NCBI RefSeq assembly: GCF_021398715.1
Contig: NZ_CP090347.1
Span: 1,426,001 to 1,490,000, forward strand
Direction: 5' to 3'
DNA: 64,000 nucleotides
Source: Microbacterium binotii
Lineage (GTDB): Bacteria; Actinomycetota; Actinomycetes; Actinomycetales; Microbacteriaceae
Part shown: one piece after another, positions 55,075 through 63,570 of the stretch
Numbering within the stretch: position 1 is the stretch's first letter
Layout of the letters: each line of letters opens with the position of its first letter
Made by a program: the position numbers and the translations under genes
The notes under the pieces: model-generated
What the model was told of the DNA's origin: nothing
The model's input: the letters and a program-made list of their open reading frames with translations, nothing else
The model's database searches: none

Positions 55075-56197
55075 GCGCACCCCGACCCCCGTGACCCGCG
55101 TCGCGGTGCTCGGTGCGGGCAGCTGGGGCACCACCTTCGGCAAGATCCTCGCGGACGGCGGCGCGAACGTCGTCATGTGGGCGCGCCGCCCCGAGCTCGC
55201 GAACGAGATCCACACCGGCAAACGCAACACGAAGTACCTGCCCGGCATCAACCTGCCGCGCACGATGACCGCGACGTCGCACCTCGCGGAGGCCCTCGAA
55301 GGTGTCGACCAGGTGTACTTGTCGATGCCGAGCCAGGCGCTCCGTGAGAGCCTCGCGGGAGTCCGTCCCCTGCTCGAGGGAAGTTCGGTGCCTGTGGTGT
55401 CGCTCATGAAGGGCGTCGAGAAGCGCACCGGGTTGCGGATGAGTCAGGTCATCGAGCAGGCGCTCGCCTGCGACCCGGCACGCATCGCGGTGGCGTCCGG
55501 CCCGAACCTCGCGCTCGAGATCGCGCAGGAGCAGCCCACCGCCGCCGTCATCTCCTCGATCAGCCCCGAGACCGCGGAGATCGTCGCCCGCGCGGCGCGC
55601 AACCGCTACTTCCGTTCCTTCGTCAACACGGACGTGATCGGCACCGAGTTCGGCGGCGTGCTGAAGAACCTGATCGCGGTCGCGATCGGCATCGTCGACG
55701 GAGTCGGCTACGGCGAGAACACGAAGGCGTCGATCATCACCCGCGGCCTGGTCGAGATGACCGATTTCGCCGTCGCCCAGGGCGCTCAGCCCGAGACCCT
55801 GCAGGGGCTCGCGGGGCTCGGCGACCTGATCGCCACGTGCCAATCGCCGCTCAGCCGGAACAACACCGCCGGCAGGCTGCTCGGACAGGGGTACAAGTTC
55901 CAGGACGTCGTGGGGCAGATGCAGCAGACGGCGGAGGGACTCGCATCCGTCGCTCCGATCCTGCAGCTGGCCAAGGCGAGCGGCGTGCAGATGCCGATCG
56001 TCGAGCAGGTCAAGCGCGTGCTGGACGGCACGATGAACCCGCGAGAGATCGCCCCCCACCTGACCACCGACGACGACACCCCGCAGGGGGAGAGGACCCA
56101 GCATGGACAAGCCGGTAGTGGTGGTGCTCTTTGGCGGTCGCTCCAGCGAGCATTCGATCAGTTCCGCCACGGCGGGCGGGGTTCTGGGCTCGCTTGA
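55067..56197 (+). CDS. gpsA: NAD(P)-dependent glycerol-3-phosphate dehydrogenase
   Basis: Reduces dihydroxyacetone phosphate to sn-glycerol 3-phosphate for phospholipids. The N-terminal Rossmann motif LGAGSWGTTFG and the C-terminal helical domain with GYGENTKASIITRGLVEM are typical. The start is uncertain: TTG 55067 overlaps plsC by 8 bases, and GTG 55091 is the alternative. At the 3' end the conserved domain finishes near DIAPHL-like REIAPHL, but the frame stays open for about 45 more codons, the last 95 bases lying inside ddl. The extra tail is either a true overlapping extension or the result of a lost stop. Confidence 0.9.
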   Translation: MSRRTPTPVTRVAVLGAGSWGTTFGKILADGGANVVMWARRPELANEIHTGKRNTKYLPGINLPRTMTATSHLAEALEGVDQVYLSMPSQALRESLAGVRPLLEGSSVPVVSLMKGVEKRTGLRMSQVIEQALACDPARIAVASGPNLALEIAQEQPTAAVISSISPETAEIVARAARNRYFRSFVNTDVIGTEFGGVLKNLIAVAIGIVDGVGYGENTKASIITRGLVEMTDFAVAQGAQPETLQGLAGLGDLIATCQSPLSRNNTAGRLLGQGYKFQDVVGQMQQTAEGLASVAPILQLAKASGVQMPIVEQVKRVLDGTMNPREIAPHLTTDDDTPQGERTQHGQAGSGGALWRSLQRAFDQFRHGGRGSGLA

Positions 56198-57188
56198 CCG
56201 CGAGCGCTACCGGGTGATCCCGGTCGGCCTCACCCGCGAGGGCGCGTTCGTGCTCGAGGACGACGACCCGGACAAGTTCGCGCTCATCGCCGATCACCTG
56301 CCTGCCGTGGTCGACAACGGCACGCGCATCATCTGGCCCGAGGCCGCGGGCGACAGGCAGCTGCGTGTCCGCGACGCGGACGGCACCGTGCGCGAGTTGG
56401 GTGCGGTGGACGCGGTTCTGCCGATCCTGCACGGCTCGCACGGCGAGGACGGCACCATCCAGGGCTTCTTCGACACGTTGGAGCTCGCCTACGCCGGCGG
56501 AGGGGTGATCGACTCTGCGCTGTGCATGGACAAGCACTTCATGAAGGTCGCGCTGCAGGCGGACGGCATCCCGGTGTCGCCCGGGGTGACGGTGCGCCGT
56601 GCGGATTGGCGCGAGGACACGGATGCGGTGCGCCCGCGCCTCGCCCACCTCGAGCTTCCCTGGTTCGTCAAGCCGGCGCGCGCGGGCTCCAGCGTCGGCG
56701 TCTCGAAGGTGCACTCCGCCGATGAGCTCGACGCGGCGCTGCGGGTCGCCTTCGCGGAGGACGACAAGGTGCTCGTCGAGCAGGGCATCGTCGGACGCGA
56801 GGTCGAGGTCGGTGTGCTCGAGGGACGCGACGGCGTCGTGCGCGCCTCGCTTCCCGGCGAGATCGTGTTGAGCTCGCGCGAGTTCTACGACTTCGAGGGC
56901 AAGTATCTCGGTGGCGACGGGGTGGACGTGGTGTGCCCCGCGGATATGACCGATGCGGAGATCGAAGCTGTTCGGGCCATGGCGCTGCGCGCCTTCGCGG
57001 CCGTCGACGGCCGCGGGCTCGCACGCGTCGACTTCTTCCTGACCGCCGACGGCCCGATCGTCAACGAGCTGAACACGATGCCCGGCTTCACGCCGATCTC
57101 GATGTTCCCGAAGTGCTGGATCGCGTCGGGCCTCAGCTACTCGGAGCTGCTGTCGGAGCTCATCGAGACGGCGCTCGCGCGACGCTGA
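56103..57188 (+). CDS. ddl: D-alanine--D-alanine ligase
   Basis: ATP-grasp enzyme making the D-Ala-D-Ala dipeptide for peptidoglycan. The 361 residues start MDKPVVVVLFGGRSSEHS, with the conserved first-strand motif. HGSHGEDGTIQGFFD (about 109-123), MDKHFMKVAL, FVKPARAGSSVGVSK (about 188-202) and the metal-site FFLTADGPIVNELNTMPGFT near the end are intact. The N-terminus cannot be shortened without losing the first strand, so the 95-base overlap with gpsA is real if the sequence is correct. Confidence 0.95.
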   Translation: MDKPVVVVLFGGRSSEHSISSATAGGVLGSLDRERYRVIPVGLTREGAFVLEDDDPDKFALIADHLPAVVDNGTRIIWPEAAGDRQLRVRDADGTVRELGAVDAVLPILHGSHGEDGTIQGFFDTLELAYAGGGVIDSALCMDKHFMKVALQADGIPVSPGVTVRRADWREDTDAVRPRLAHLELPWFVKPARAGSSVGVSKVHSADELDAALRVAFAEDDKVLVEQGIVGREVEVGVLEGRDGVVRASLPGEIVLSSREFYDFEGKYLGGDGVDVVCPADMTDAEIEAVRAMALRAFAAVDGRGLARVDFFLTADGPIVNELNTMPGFTPISMFPKCWIASGLSYSELLSELIETALARR

Positions 57189-57191
57189 CGC

Positions 57192-57659
57192 CTACGAGGT
57201 GCCGGGGCGTGCGGTGCACTCCCCGTCCTTCGGCAACTTCGCGACCAGGGACGAGAGGCTGTCGAGCACGTCGACGCTGGAGACCACGTCGTTGTCGAGG
57301 TAGATCTCCACGGCGGGCGTGCGCCCGAAGCTCGTGAGGCGGTACCGGGGTGCGTCGCTGTCGTCGACGAGCCAGTCCACGCCCGACACCGTCTGGCAGA
57401 CGAGAGTCGAGGGTCCGGGCGGGGTCACGCCGCAGGTCAGGATCACGGCGGCCGGGTCGCCCCACGCCCCCGTCGCCTGCGCGTCCGTCCACCGACGGTC
57501 CTGGCCCGCCACATTCTGGGGAAGGTAGGCCGTGACATCCGCGCAGCGCGGATCGTTCGCTGCCGGGGCGGGCTCGAGCGCGACCGTGCTGCTGCAGCCG
57601 GTGAGGGCGAGCAGGGCGAGGGCGACGGCTGCCAGACGGCCGAGTCGGGGGCGGATCAC
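57192..57659 (-). CDS. DUF3515 lipoprotein
   Basis: A 155-residue exported protein with an Arg-rich start, hydrophobic core and lipobox LTGCS (cysteine near residue 22). The mature part contains cysteine pairs (DPRCADVTAYLP and ILTCGVTPPGPSTLVC) and is typical of DUF3515, which in actinobacteria usually lies between ddl and thiL. Function is unknown. The GTG start at 57659 sits 6 bases after TAGCCT. Confidence 0.88.
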   Translation of the reverse strand: MIRPRLGRLAAVALALLALTGCSSTVALEPAPAANDPRCADVTAYLPQNVAGQDRRWTDAQATGAWGDPAAVILTCGVTPPGPSTLVCQTVSGVDWLVDDSDAPRYRLTSFGRTPAVEIYLDNDVVSSVDVLDSLSSLVAKLPKDGECTARPGTS

Positions 57660-57665
57660 CCCTCC

Positions 57666-57671
57666 AGGCTA
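57666..57671 (-). promoter_or_regulatory. -10 box TAGCCT, leaderless start of the DUF3515 gene
   Basis: On the minus strand TAGCCT is followed by 6 bases (GGAGGG) and the GTG at 57659. Confidence 0.55.
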
Positions 57672-57716
57672 ACCCCGGGCGCGCCCGCATCCGTCTCGCG
57701 TCAGCGTGGCGACGGG

Positions 57717-57722
57717 TAGCGT
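57717..57722 (+). promoter_or_regulatory. -10 box TAGCGT, leaderless start of thiL
   Basis: TAGCGT is followed by 6 bases and the GTG at 57729. It is divergent from the DUF3515 promoter with only 45 bases between the two -10 boxes. Confidence 0.55.
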
Positions 57723-57728
57723 GGCGGG

Positions 57729-58715
57729 GTGGACGAGCGCAGCGAGACGACCGTGGCGGAGCTGAGCGAGCGGGAGATCCTGCGCCGCATCCTGGCGCGT
57801 GTCGGGTCCGGCTCGGCCGTGGTCGGTCCCGGGGACGACGCAGCAGTGCTGGCGCCTGGCGGGCAGGTCGTCGCGACCGTGGACACCCTGGTGCACGGCC
57901 CGGATTTCCGGCTCGCGTGGACCGGAGGGTTCGACCTCGGCTGGAAGGCCGCCGCCGTGAACCTCGCGGACGTGGCCGCCATGGGTGCGCGTCCCACCGC
58001 ATTGCTCGTCGCGCTCGCGATGCCGGAGGACACGACGATCGGCTTCGTCGAGGCCATGGCGGACGGCCTGCGCGCGGCGTGCGACGAGCTCGCACCCGGG
58101 TGCGCCGTGGAGGGCGGCGACCTGACGGTCTCCGACACCCTCACCGTCGCCGTCACCGCATTGGGGGAGCTCGACGGCCCCGCGGTGCTCCGATCCGGCG
58201 CGCGGCAGGGCGACACGGTCGCGATCGCGGGGGAGCTGGGCGGTGCCGCGCGCGGGCTGCGACTCCTGTTCACCCGGTTCCGCGACGACGATGCGCGCCC
58301 GATGCCGGTCGACCCGCAGGTGCTCACGGACACGGAGCGCGAGGACATCGCAGCCCAGTTGCGCCCGCATCCGCCCATCGCCCTCGGACCCCGTGCGGCG
58401 GCGGCGGGCGCGCGCGCCATGATGGATGTGTCCGACGGTCTCGTGCTCGACGCGACCCGCCTGGCGGATGCCTCCGGCGTCACGATCGCGCTCGAGACGG
58501 CGCCTCTCGGCCCGGATGCGGAGGTCGCGCTCAGCGGCGGGGAGGATCACGCCCTTCTGGCCACCTTCCCCGCTCACGTCGACCTCCCCGAGGGGTTCCG
58601 TCGGATCGGCACGGTCCGCGCGCGCGGCGAGCATCCGGTCACGGTGGACGGCGCGAGTCCCGCCGATCGCGGCGGATGGGATCCTTACGCGGATTGGGAC
58701 GCGGGGCGCGGCTGA
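57729..58715 (+). CDS. thiL: Thiamine-monophosphate kinase
   Basis: Phosphorylates thiamine phosphate to thiamine diphosphate with ATP. The 328 residues belong to the PurM-like ThiL family: VGPGDDAAVL (about 34-43) and NLADVAAMGARPTALLVALAMP (about 78-99) hold the metal-binding aspartates, followed by EGGDLTVSDTLTV, and MMDVSDGLVLDATRLA in the second half. The GTG start is set by the promoter 6 bases upstream. Its last 31 bases overlap the convergent rsmD. Confidence 0.95.
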   Translation: MDERSETTVAELSEREILRRILARVGSGSAVVGPGDDAAVLAPGGQVVATVDTLVHGPDFRLAWTGGFDLGWKAAAVNLADVAAMGARPTALLVALAMPEDTTIGFVEAMADGLRAACDELAPGCAVEGGDLTVSDTLTVAVTALGELDGPAVLRSGARQGDTVAIAGELGGAARGLRLLFTRFRDDDARPMPVDPQVLTDTEREDIAAQLRPHPPIALGPRAAAAGARAMMDVSDGLVLDATRLADASGVTIALETAPLGPDAEVALSGGEDHALLATFPAHVDLPEGFRRIGTVRARGEHPVTVDGASPADRGGWDPYADWDAGRG

Positions 58716-59260
58716 GCCCACCACAGCGCGGTGTCGCCGTGACGGCGCTCGCGCACCTGCTCCAGGTCTGAGAGTTCCCACTCGGGCTCGGTGGAGCGTT
58801 TCGCACGCTCGACGACCACGAGAGCGTCGGCGGAGAGCAGAGGGCGCAGCAGTGCGAGCGCCTCGGCCAGTTCCGCATCGGCGATGTCGTAGGGCGGGTC
58901 GAGGAACACGAGGTCGTACTCGCCTCCGCCCTGACGAAGGAACGCGTTCACCGTGCTGCGGTGGGCCCGCGCCGTCGCGCCGGCGGCGCGGGCGATCACC
59001 TCGGCGTTGCGCCGCACCACGGCGGCGGCCTTCGGATTGTGCTCGACGAGATCGACGTGCACGGCGCCACGGCTGAGCGCTTCGAGGCCGAGCGCGCCCG
59101 AGCCGGCGTACAGGTCCAGTACGCGGGCGCCGGCAAGCATGTCCTGGGACTCGAGCGCGGCGAAGAGGGACTCACGCACGCGGTCGCTCGTCGGCCGGGT
59201 GCCACTGGCCGGCACGTCGAGTCGGAGTCCGCCGGCGGCTCCGGCGATGATGCGCGTCAC
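58685..59260 (-). CDS. rsmD: 16S rRNA (guanine(966)-N(2))-methyltransferase
   Basis: A 191-residue SAM-dependent methyltransferase acting on 16S rRNA. VLDLYAGSGALGLEALSRG (about 47-65) is the SAM-binding motif and LVFLDPPYD (about 118-126) is the catalytic (D/N)PPY motif. The N-terminal MTRIIAGAAGGLRL is the usual RsmD start and matches GTG 59260, 6 bases after a TAGGGT box. It is divergent from recG. Confidence 0.95.
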   Translation of the reverse strand: MTRIIAGAAGGLRLDVPASGTRPTSDRVRESLFAALESQDMLAGARVLDLYAGSGALGLEALSRGAVHVDLVEHNPKAAAVVRRNAEVIARAAGATARAHRSTVNAFLRQGGGEYDLVFLDPPYDIADAELAEALALLRPLLSADALVVVERAKRSTEPEWELSDLEQVRERRHGDTALWWAQPRPASQSA

Positions 59261-59266
59261 CCCCTC

Positions 59267-59272
59267 ACCCTA
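59267..59272 (-). promoter_or_regulatory. -10 box TAGGGT, leaderless start of rsmD
   Basis: On the minus strand TAGGGT is followed by 6 bases (GAGGGG) and the GTG at 59260. Confidence 0.55.
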
Positions 59273-59298
59273 CCGACGGGCGTGGGGGAGGCCCGCCG

Positions 59299-59304
59299 TA
59301 GAAT
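59299..59304 (+). promoter_or_regulatory. -10 box TAGAAT, leaderless start of recG
   Basis: TAGAAT is followed by 6 bases and the ATG at 59311. Its -10 box lies 26 bases from the divergent rsmD -10 box. Confidence 0.6.
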
Positions 59305-59310
59305 CGGCTC

Positions 59311-61488
59311 ATGTCCGTCACCCTCGATTCCCGTCTCGACGGCGTGATCGGGGGCAAGGCCGCGACGACCCTGCAGCGGGCGTTCGGGATGCGGACGGTG
59401 GGCGATCTGCTGACGCACTACCCGCGTCGGTACGCGAAGCACGGTGAGCTCACCCCCATCGATTCGTTGACGGTCGACGAGCAGGTCACGATCGTGGCGC
59501 AGGTCAAGAGCGTCACCGACCGGAGGATGAAGAACCGACGAGGCTCGATCCTCGAGGTCGTGATCACCGACGGCCGCGGCGACCTCGTGCTCACCTTCTT
59601 CAATCAGTCGTGGCGGCAGGACCAGCTCAAGGTCGGCCGGCGAGGCACTTTCTCGGGCAAGGTCGGCGAGTACCGCCGTCAGATGCAGCTCGCGCATCCG
59701 GACTATCAGCTCTTCGAAGACGAGAGCGTGGCGTTGATGAACGCACAGGCGTACGCCTCGCAGCCCATACCGATCTACCCGGCGACCGCATCGCTGTCGA
59801 GCTGGAAGATCGGTGAGCTGATCTCCCACACGCTCGATCTGCTCGCACCTCTCGATGATCCGATCCCGGACGACATCCGCGCTCGCGAGGGGCTGTTGAG
59901 CTTCCGCGAAGCGCTGGAGCGCGTGCATCGGCCGGACTTCGACGATGCCGTCGACCAGGCGGTTCACACTCTGCGCTGGCAGGAGGCGCTCGTCCTGCAG
60001 ACCGCTCTGCTGCAGCAGCGCCAGCTCGTCCGTGCGCTGTCGGCGGAGCCTCGCCCGGCCGGCTCTCTCCTGGAGCGCTTCGACGCCGCGCTGCCGTTCG
60101 ACCGCACGCCCGACCAGGTGTCGGTCGGCGACGCGATCGCCGCCGATCTCGTCGGCCCCTGGCCCATGAACCGCCTCGTGCAAGGCGAGGTGGGCTCCGG
60201 TAAGACGCTCGTGGCTCTGCGTGCCATGCTCCAGGTGGCCCAGAGCGGTGGGCAGTCGGCGTTGATCGCACCGACGGAGGTGCTCGCCGCACAGCATCTG
60301 CGCTCACTCACGAAGATGCTCGGTCCCACCCTCGCTCCCGAGCTCATGCCGACGCTGCTCACCGGTCAGATGGGCGCCGCCGAACGGCGCAAGGCGGCGC
60401 TGCGGGTCGCCGCCGGACAGGCGCTCATCGTCGTCGGCACGCACGCGCTGCTCAGCGACAAGACGACCTTCGCCGACCTCGCCCTCGTCGTCGTGGACGA
60501 GCAGCACCGCTTCGGCGTCGAGCAGCGCGAGACGCTGCGCGCCAAAGGCACGAGTCCGCACGCGCTCGTGCTCACGGCGACGCCTATCCCGCGAACCGTG
60601 GCGATGACCGTGTTCGGCGACCTCGACGTCTCCACGATCCGCACGATGCCTGCCGGCCGGGCCGGCATCCAATCGTTCGTCGCGCCCGTGGGCGAGAAGC
60701 CCGCCTGGTTCGAACGTGTCTGGATGCGCGCCGCGGAGGAAGTGGAGAAGGGCTATCAGGTCTTCGTGGTGTGTCCGGCCATCGACGTCGAGCCCGAGAC
60801 CGCGATCGCCGAAGCCGGGCAGGAGCCCTCGGCCACGATCGACGATCTCCCCGACGACGCGGGTGCCGCCCGTCCACGGTGGGGCGTCGTGCAGGTCGTC
60901 GGGCTTCTCGCCGAGCATCCCCGGTTCGCCGACAAGCGCATCGCGCTGCTGCACGGCAAGCTCCCCTCCGACGAGAAGGACGCGGTCATGCGCGCGTTCG
61001 CCGCGGGCGACATCGACGTGCTGGTGGCGACCACCGTCGTCGAGGTCGGTGTCGATGTGCCCAACGCGTCGACGATGATCATCCTCGACGCGGACCGCTT
61101 CGGCGTGTCTCAGCTGCATCAGCTCCGCGGACGCGTCGGACGCGGTTCGGTGCCCGGGCTCTGCCTGCTCGTGACGGACGCGCCGCCGCGCACATCCGCT
61201 CGCACGCGCGTGGAGGCGGTCGCGGCGACGCTCGACGGCTTCGAGCTCGCCGAGGTGGACCTCCAGTTACGGGGCGAGGGCAACGTGCTCGGAGCAGCGC
61301 AGTCGGGAGCACGCTCGTCTCTGCGGATGCTGCGCGTCGTCACGGACGCCGATCTCATCGCGCGTGCGCGCAGCGACGGCGAGGTGATCCTGGTCGACGA
61401 CCCCGCGCTGCTGCGGCATCCCGGACTCGCGGGTGCGATCGAGCGTCGGCTGGATGCGGACGAGCGGGCGGCGCTGGGAAAGAACTGA
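59311..61488 (+). CDS. recG: ATP-dependent DNA helicase RecG
   Basis: A 725-residue branch-migration helicase that remodels stalled forks and Holliday junctions. The N-terminal wedge/OB domain (about 55-150) includes YPRRYAKH and ITDGRGDLVLTFFNQ. Helicase motifs follow: Walker A GEVGSGKT (about 293-300), DEQH motif II VVDEQHRFGV (about 394-403), TATPIPRT (about 423-430), and the C-terminal motifs ATTVVEVGVDVPNA and QLRGRVGRG. Length and order are typical. Confidence 0.96.
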   Translation: MSVTLDSRLDGVIGGKAATTLQRAFGMRTVGDLLTHYPRRYAKHGELTPIDSLTVDEQVTIVAQVKSVTDRRMKNRRGSILEVVITDGRGDLVLTFFNQSWRQDQLKVGRRGTFSGKVGEYRRQMQLAHPDYQLFEDESVALMNAQAYASQPIPIYPATASLSSWKIGELISHTLDLLAPLDDPIPDDIRAREGLLSFREALERVHRPDFDDAVDQAVHTLRWQEALVLQTALLQQRQLVRALSAEPRPAGSLLERFDAALPFDRTPDQVSVGDAIAADLVGPWPMNRLVQGEVGSGKTLVALRAMLQVAQSGGQSALIAPTEVLAAQHLRSLTKMLGPTLAPELMPTLLTGQMGAAERRKAALRVAAGQALIVVGTHALLSDKTTFADLALVVVDEQHRFGVEQRETLRAKGTSPHALVLTATPIPRTVAMTVFGDLDVSTIRTMPAGRAGIQSFVAPVGEKPAWFERVWMRAAEEVEKGYQVFVVCPAIDVEPETAIAEAGQEPSATIDDLPDDAGAARPRWGVVQVVGLLAEHPRFADKRIALLHGKLPSDEKDAVMRAFAAGDIDVLVATTVVEVGVDVPNASTMIILDADRFGVSQLHQLRGRVGRGSVPGLCLLVTDAPPRTSARTRVEAVAATLDGFELAEVDLQLRGEGNVLGAAQSGARSSLRMLRVVTDADLIARARSDGEVILVDDPALLRHPGLAGAIERRLDADERAALGKN

Positions 61489-61529
61489 CGGCTTCGCGGT
61501 GCGTTCCTCTCCTGCCGAAGGCGCCCCGC

Positions 61530-61535
61530 TAGGGT
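61530..61535 (+). promoter_or_regulatory. -10 box TAGGGT, leaderless start of coaD
   Basis: TAGGGT is followed by 6 bases and the GTG at 61542. Confidence 0.55.
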
Positions 61536-61541
61536 GAGAGG

Positions 61542-62042
61542 GTGAGCAACCGGATCGCCGTCGTCCCCGGCTCCTTCGACCCGCCCACCCTCGGTCACCT
61601 CGACGTCATCCGTCGGGCCGCGGGTCTGTACGACGAGGTCCACGTGCTCGTCGTGCACAATCCGGGCAAGGAGGCGATGCTCCCCATCGCTCAGCGTGTC
61701 TCCCTACTGGAGCAGTCGATCCGCGAGGACGGCTTCCCGGCCGAGCACGTGACGGTGGCGTCATGGAGCGTCGGCCTGCTGGTCGACTACGCGACGGAGG
61801 TCGGTGCCGGTGTGCTCGTCAAGGGCATCCGCTCGCAGGTGGACGTCGCCTACGAGACGCCGATGGCGATCGTGAACCGCCATCTCGCAGGGGTCGAGAC
61901 GGTGTTCCTGCTGCCCGACCCCTCGCACGCACTCGTGTCGAGCTCGCTCGTGCGACAGGTCGCCTCTCTCGGCGGTGACGTCTCGCCGTACGTTCCGCCG
62001 GTCGTCTCGCGATTCCTTGATACGGGCGGGCGCGGCATCTGA
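61542..62042 (+). CDS. coaD: Pantetheine-phosphate adenylyltransferase
   Basis: Transfers AMP to 4'-phosphopantetheine, the penultimate step of coenzyme A synthesis. The 166 residues contain [15 protein letters not shown] (9-23) with the nucleotidyl-transferase histidine motif, [13 protein letters not shown] (about 88-100) and [16 protein letters not shown] near the C-terminus, all typical. The GTG start is fixed by the -10 box 6 bases upstream. Confidence 0.96.
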   Translation: MSNRIAVVPGSFDPPTLGHLDVIRRAAGLYDEVHVLVVHNPGKEAMLPIAQRVSLLEQSIREDGFPAEHVTVASWSVGLLVDYATEVGAGVLVKGIRSQVDVAYETPMAIVNRHLAGVETVFLLPDPSHALVSSSLVRQVASLGGDVSPYVPPVVSRFLDTGGRGI

Positions 62043-62068
62043 ACCGGCCCCGCCTCGCGTCGGCGGGC

Positions 62069-62074
62069 TAGACT
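62069..62074 (+). promoter_or_regulatory. -10 box TAGACT, leaderless start of the DUF177-rpmF-rnc run
   Basis: TAGACT is followed by 6 bases and the GTG at 62081. Confidence 0.55.
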
Positions 62075-62080
62075 CTCCGG

Positions 62081-62644
62081 GTGAGAAATCGTCGACCCGG
62101 CCCCTTCAGCATCGGTGTGCGTGACATCGTCAATCGCCCCGGTGAGATGCGCGAGGTGTCCTTCGACGTTCCCGCGCCCGACAAATGGGGCGAAGGACTC
62201 GTCTCCGTCGCACAGGGCGAGGAGGTGCACATCGAGGCTCGCCTGGAGTCCGTCCACGAGGGCATCCTCGTCACCGGGGACGTCGAGGCCGAGTACACGG
62301 GCGTGTGCGGACGATGCCTCATCGACATCGCCGCGCCTGTCGAAGTCGAGTTCCAGGAGCTTTTCGCGTATCCTGGTTCGGAAGCGTCCGACTTCGAAGT
62401 TCAAGACGACCACGTGGATCTTGAAAATCTGGTCAGGGATGGCGTCGTCCTGTCGCTTCCGTTCCAGCCGGTGTGCCGGCCGGATTGCCCAGGTCTCGAC
62501 CCCGAGACCGGTGAGCGTCTGGCAGACCACCCCGCGCAGGCACCGCGCGAAGCCCTCGATCCTCGCTGGGCAGCGCTTGCGGACCTGGTAGCGGAACCGG
62601 CCACGGAGCCCGGCGACGCAGGACAAAGCACACAGACCTCGTAG
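62081..62644 (+). CDS. DUF177 (YceD-like) protein
   Basis: A 187-residue protein of the DUF177 family, thought to act in 23S rRNA or large-subunit maturation and nearly always encoded before rpmF. Typical segments are GILVTGDVEAEYTGVCGRCL (about 66-85) and the C-terminal CRPDCPGLDPETGERL, with cysteine pairs that may bind zinc. The GTG start is set by the -10 box. rpmF begins 12 bases after the stop. Confidence 0.92.
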   Translation: MRNRRPGPFSIGVRDIVNRPGEMREVSFDVPAPDKWGEGLVSVAQGEEVHIEARLESVHEGILVTGDVEAEYTGVCGRCLIDIAAPVEVEFQELFAYPGSEASDFEVQDDHVDLENLVRDGVVLSLPFQPVCRPDCPGLDPETGERLADHPAQAPREALDPRWAALADLVAEPATEPGDAGQSTQTS

Positions 62645-62656
62645 AAAGAGAAGACC

Positions 62657-62866
62657 ATGGCAGGTAACCCCCCGAAGCGCAAGGTTTCGCGCTCCAACAC
62701 CCGTTCGCGCCGCGCGCAGTGGAAGGCCGAGGCTCCCGCCCTCGTCAAGACCATCGAGAACGGCAAGGTCGTCTACAGCCGCCCGCACCAGGCGAAGGTC
62801 GTCACCGACTCGCAGGGTACCGAGCTGTTCCTCGAGTACAAGGGCCGCAAGGTCGCTGACGTCTGA
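62657..62866 (+). CDS. rpmF: 50S ribosomal protein L32
   Basis: A 69-residue basic ribosomal protein. The N-terminal [20 protein letters not shown] identifies the actinobacterial L32. There are no cysteines, so this is a zinc-free form. A GAAAGAGAAG site precedes the ATG. It sits between DUF177 and rnc, the standard order. Confidence 0.95.
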   Translation: MAGNPPKRKVSRSNTRSRRAQWKAEAPALVKTIENGKVVYSRPHQAKVVTDSQGTELFLEYKGRKVADV

Positions 62867-62876
62867 GCCGCGTTCC

Positions 62877-63569
62877 GTGACGGACGCAGCTGCGGATCTC
62901 TCCGCACTTTCCGAGAAGCTCGGGGTCGATATCGACCCCGAGCTTCTTGCGCTGGCGCTGACGCATCGCTCGTACGCGTACGAGCACGGCCAGATTCCGC
63001 ACAACGAGCGGCTCGAGTTCCTTGGCGACTCGGTGCTCGGACAGGCTGTGACGGTCAAGCTCTACCGCTCGCATCCCGAACTCGACGAGGGTTCGTTGGC
63101 CAAGCGGCGAGCGAGTGTCGTGTCCACGGTGGCCCTCGCAGAGGTCGCCCGTTCGATCGGTCTGGGCACGTACATCCGCCTCGGCCGCGGCGAGCAGCTG
63201 ACTCGAGGCGACGACAAGGACTCGATCCTCGCCGACACGACCGAGGCGATCATCGGCGCGACCTACCTCTCCGCCGGATCGGATGCGGCGACCGCACTCG
63301 TACTGCGCCTCATCGAGCCACTGCTGGCGGACCCGGAGCGGTACGACGCCGCGGTCGACCCGAAGACCGCGCTGCAGGAGCTCGCTGCACGACTGGGGCT
63401 GCCTGCGCCCGTCTACCGGGTGGACTCGACCGGTCCCGACCACGCCCGTGTCTTCGAGGGCGCGGTGACCGTGGGTGATCTCAGCACGACGGGCTCGGGG
63501 ACGAGCAAGAAACAGGCCGAGATGGCGGCTGCCCTGACGGCGTGGCGCACCCTCAGCGGGCGCGACTGA
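62877..63569 (+). CDS. rnc: Ribonuclease III
   Basis: Double-strand-specific RNase that processes rRNA precursors and structured mRNAs. The 230 residues have the catalytic signature NERLEFLGDSVLG (43-55), a second acidic site in DTTEAIIGATYL (about 120-131), and a C-terminal dsRNA-binding domain (about 158-226, KTALQELAARLGLPAPVYRV to GTSKKQAEMAAALTAW). The GTG start is 10 bases after the rpmF stop. mutM follows after one base. Confidence 0.96.
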   Translation: MTDAAADLSALSEKLGVDIDPELLALALTHRSYAYEHGQIPHNERLEFLGDSVLGQAVTVKLYRSHPELDEGSLAKRRASVVSTVALAEVARSIGLGTYIRLGRGEQLTRGDDKDSILADTTEAIIGATYLSAGSDAATALVLRLIEPLLADPERYDAAVDPKTALQELAARLGLPAPVYRVDSTGPDHARVFEGAVTVGDLSTTGSGTSKKQAEMAAALTAWRTLSGRD

Positions 63570-63570
63570 G

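Noticed and set aside
57672..57728. TPP riboswitch before thiL
   Set aside because: The predicted transcript is leaderless, and no CUGAGA-type core is visible.
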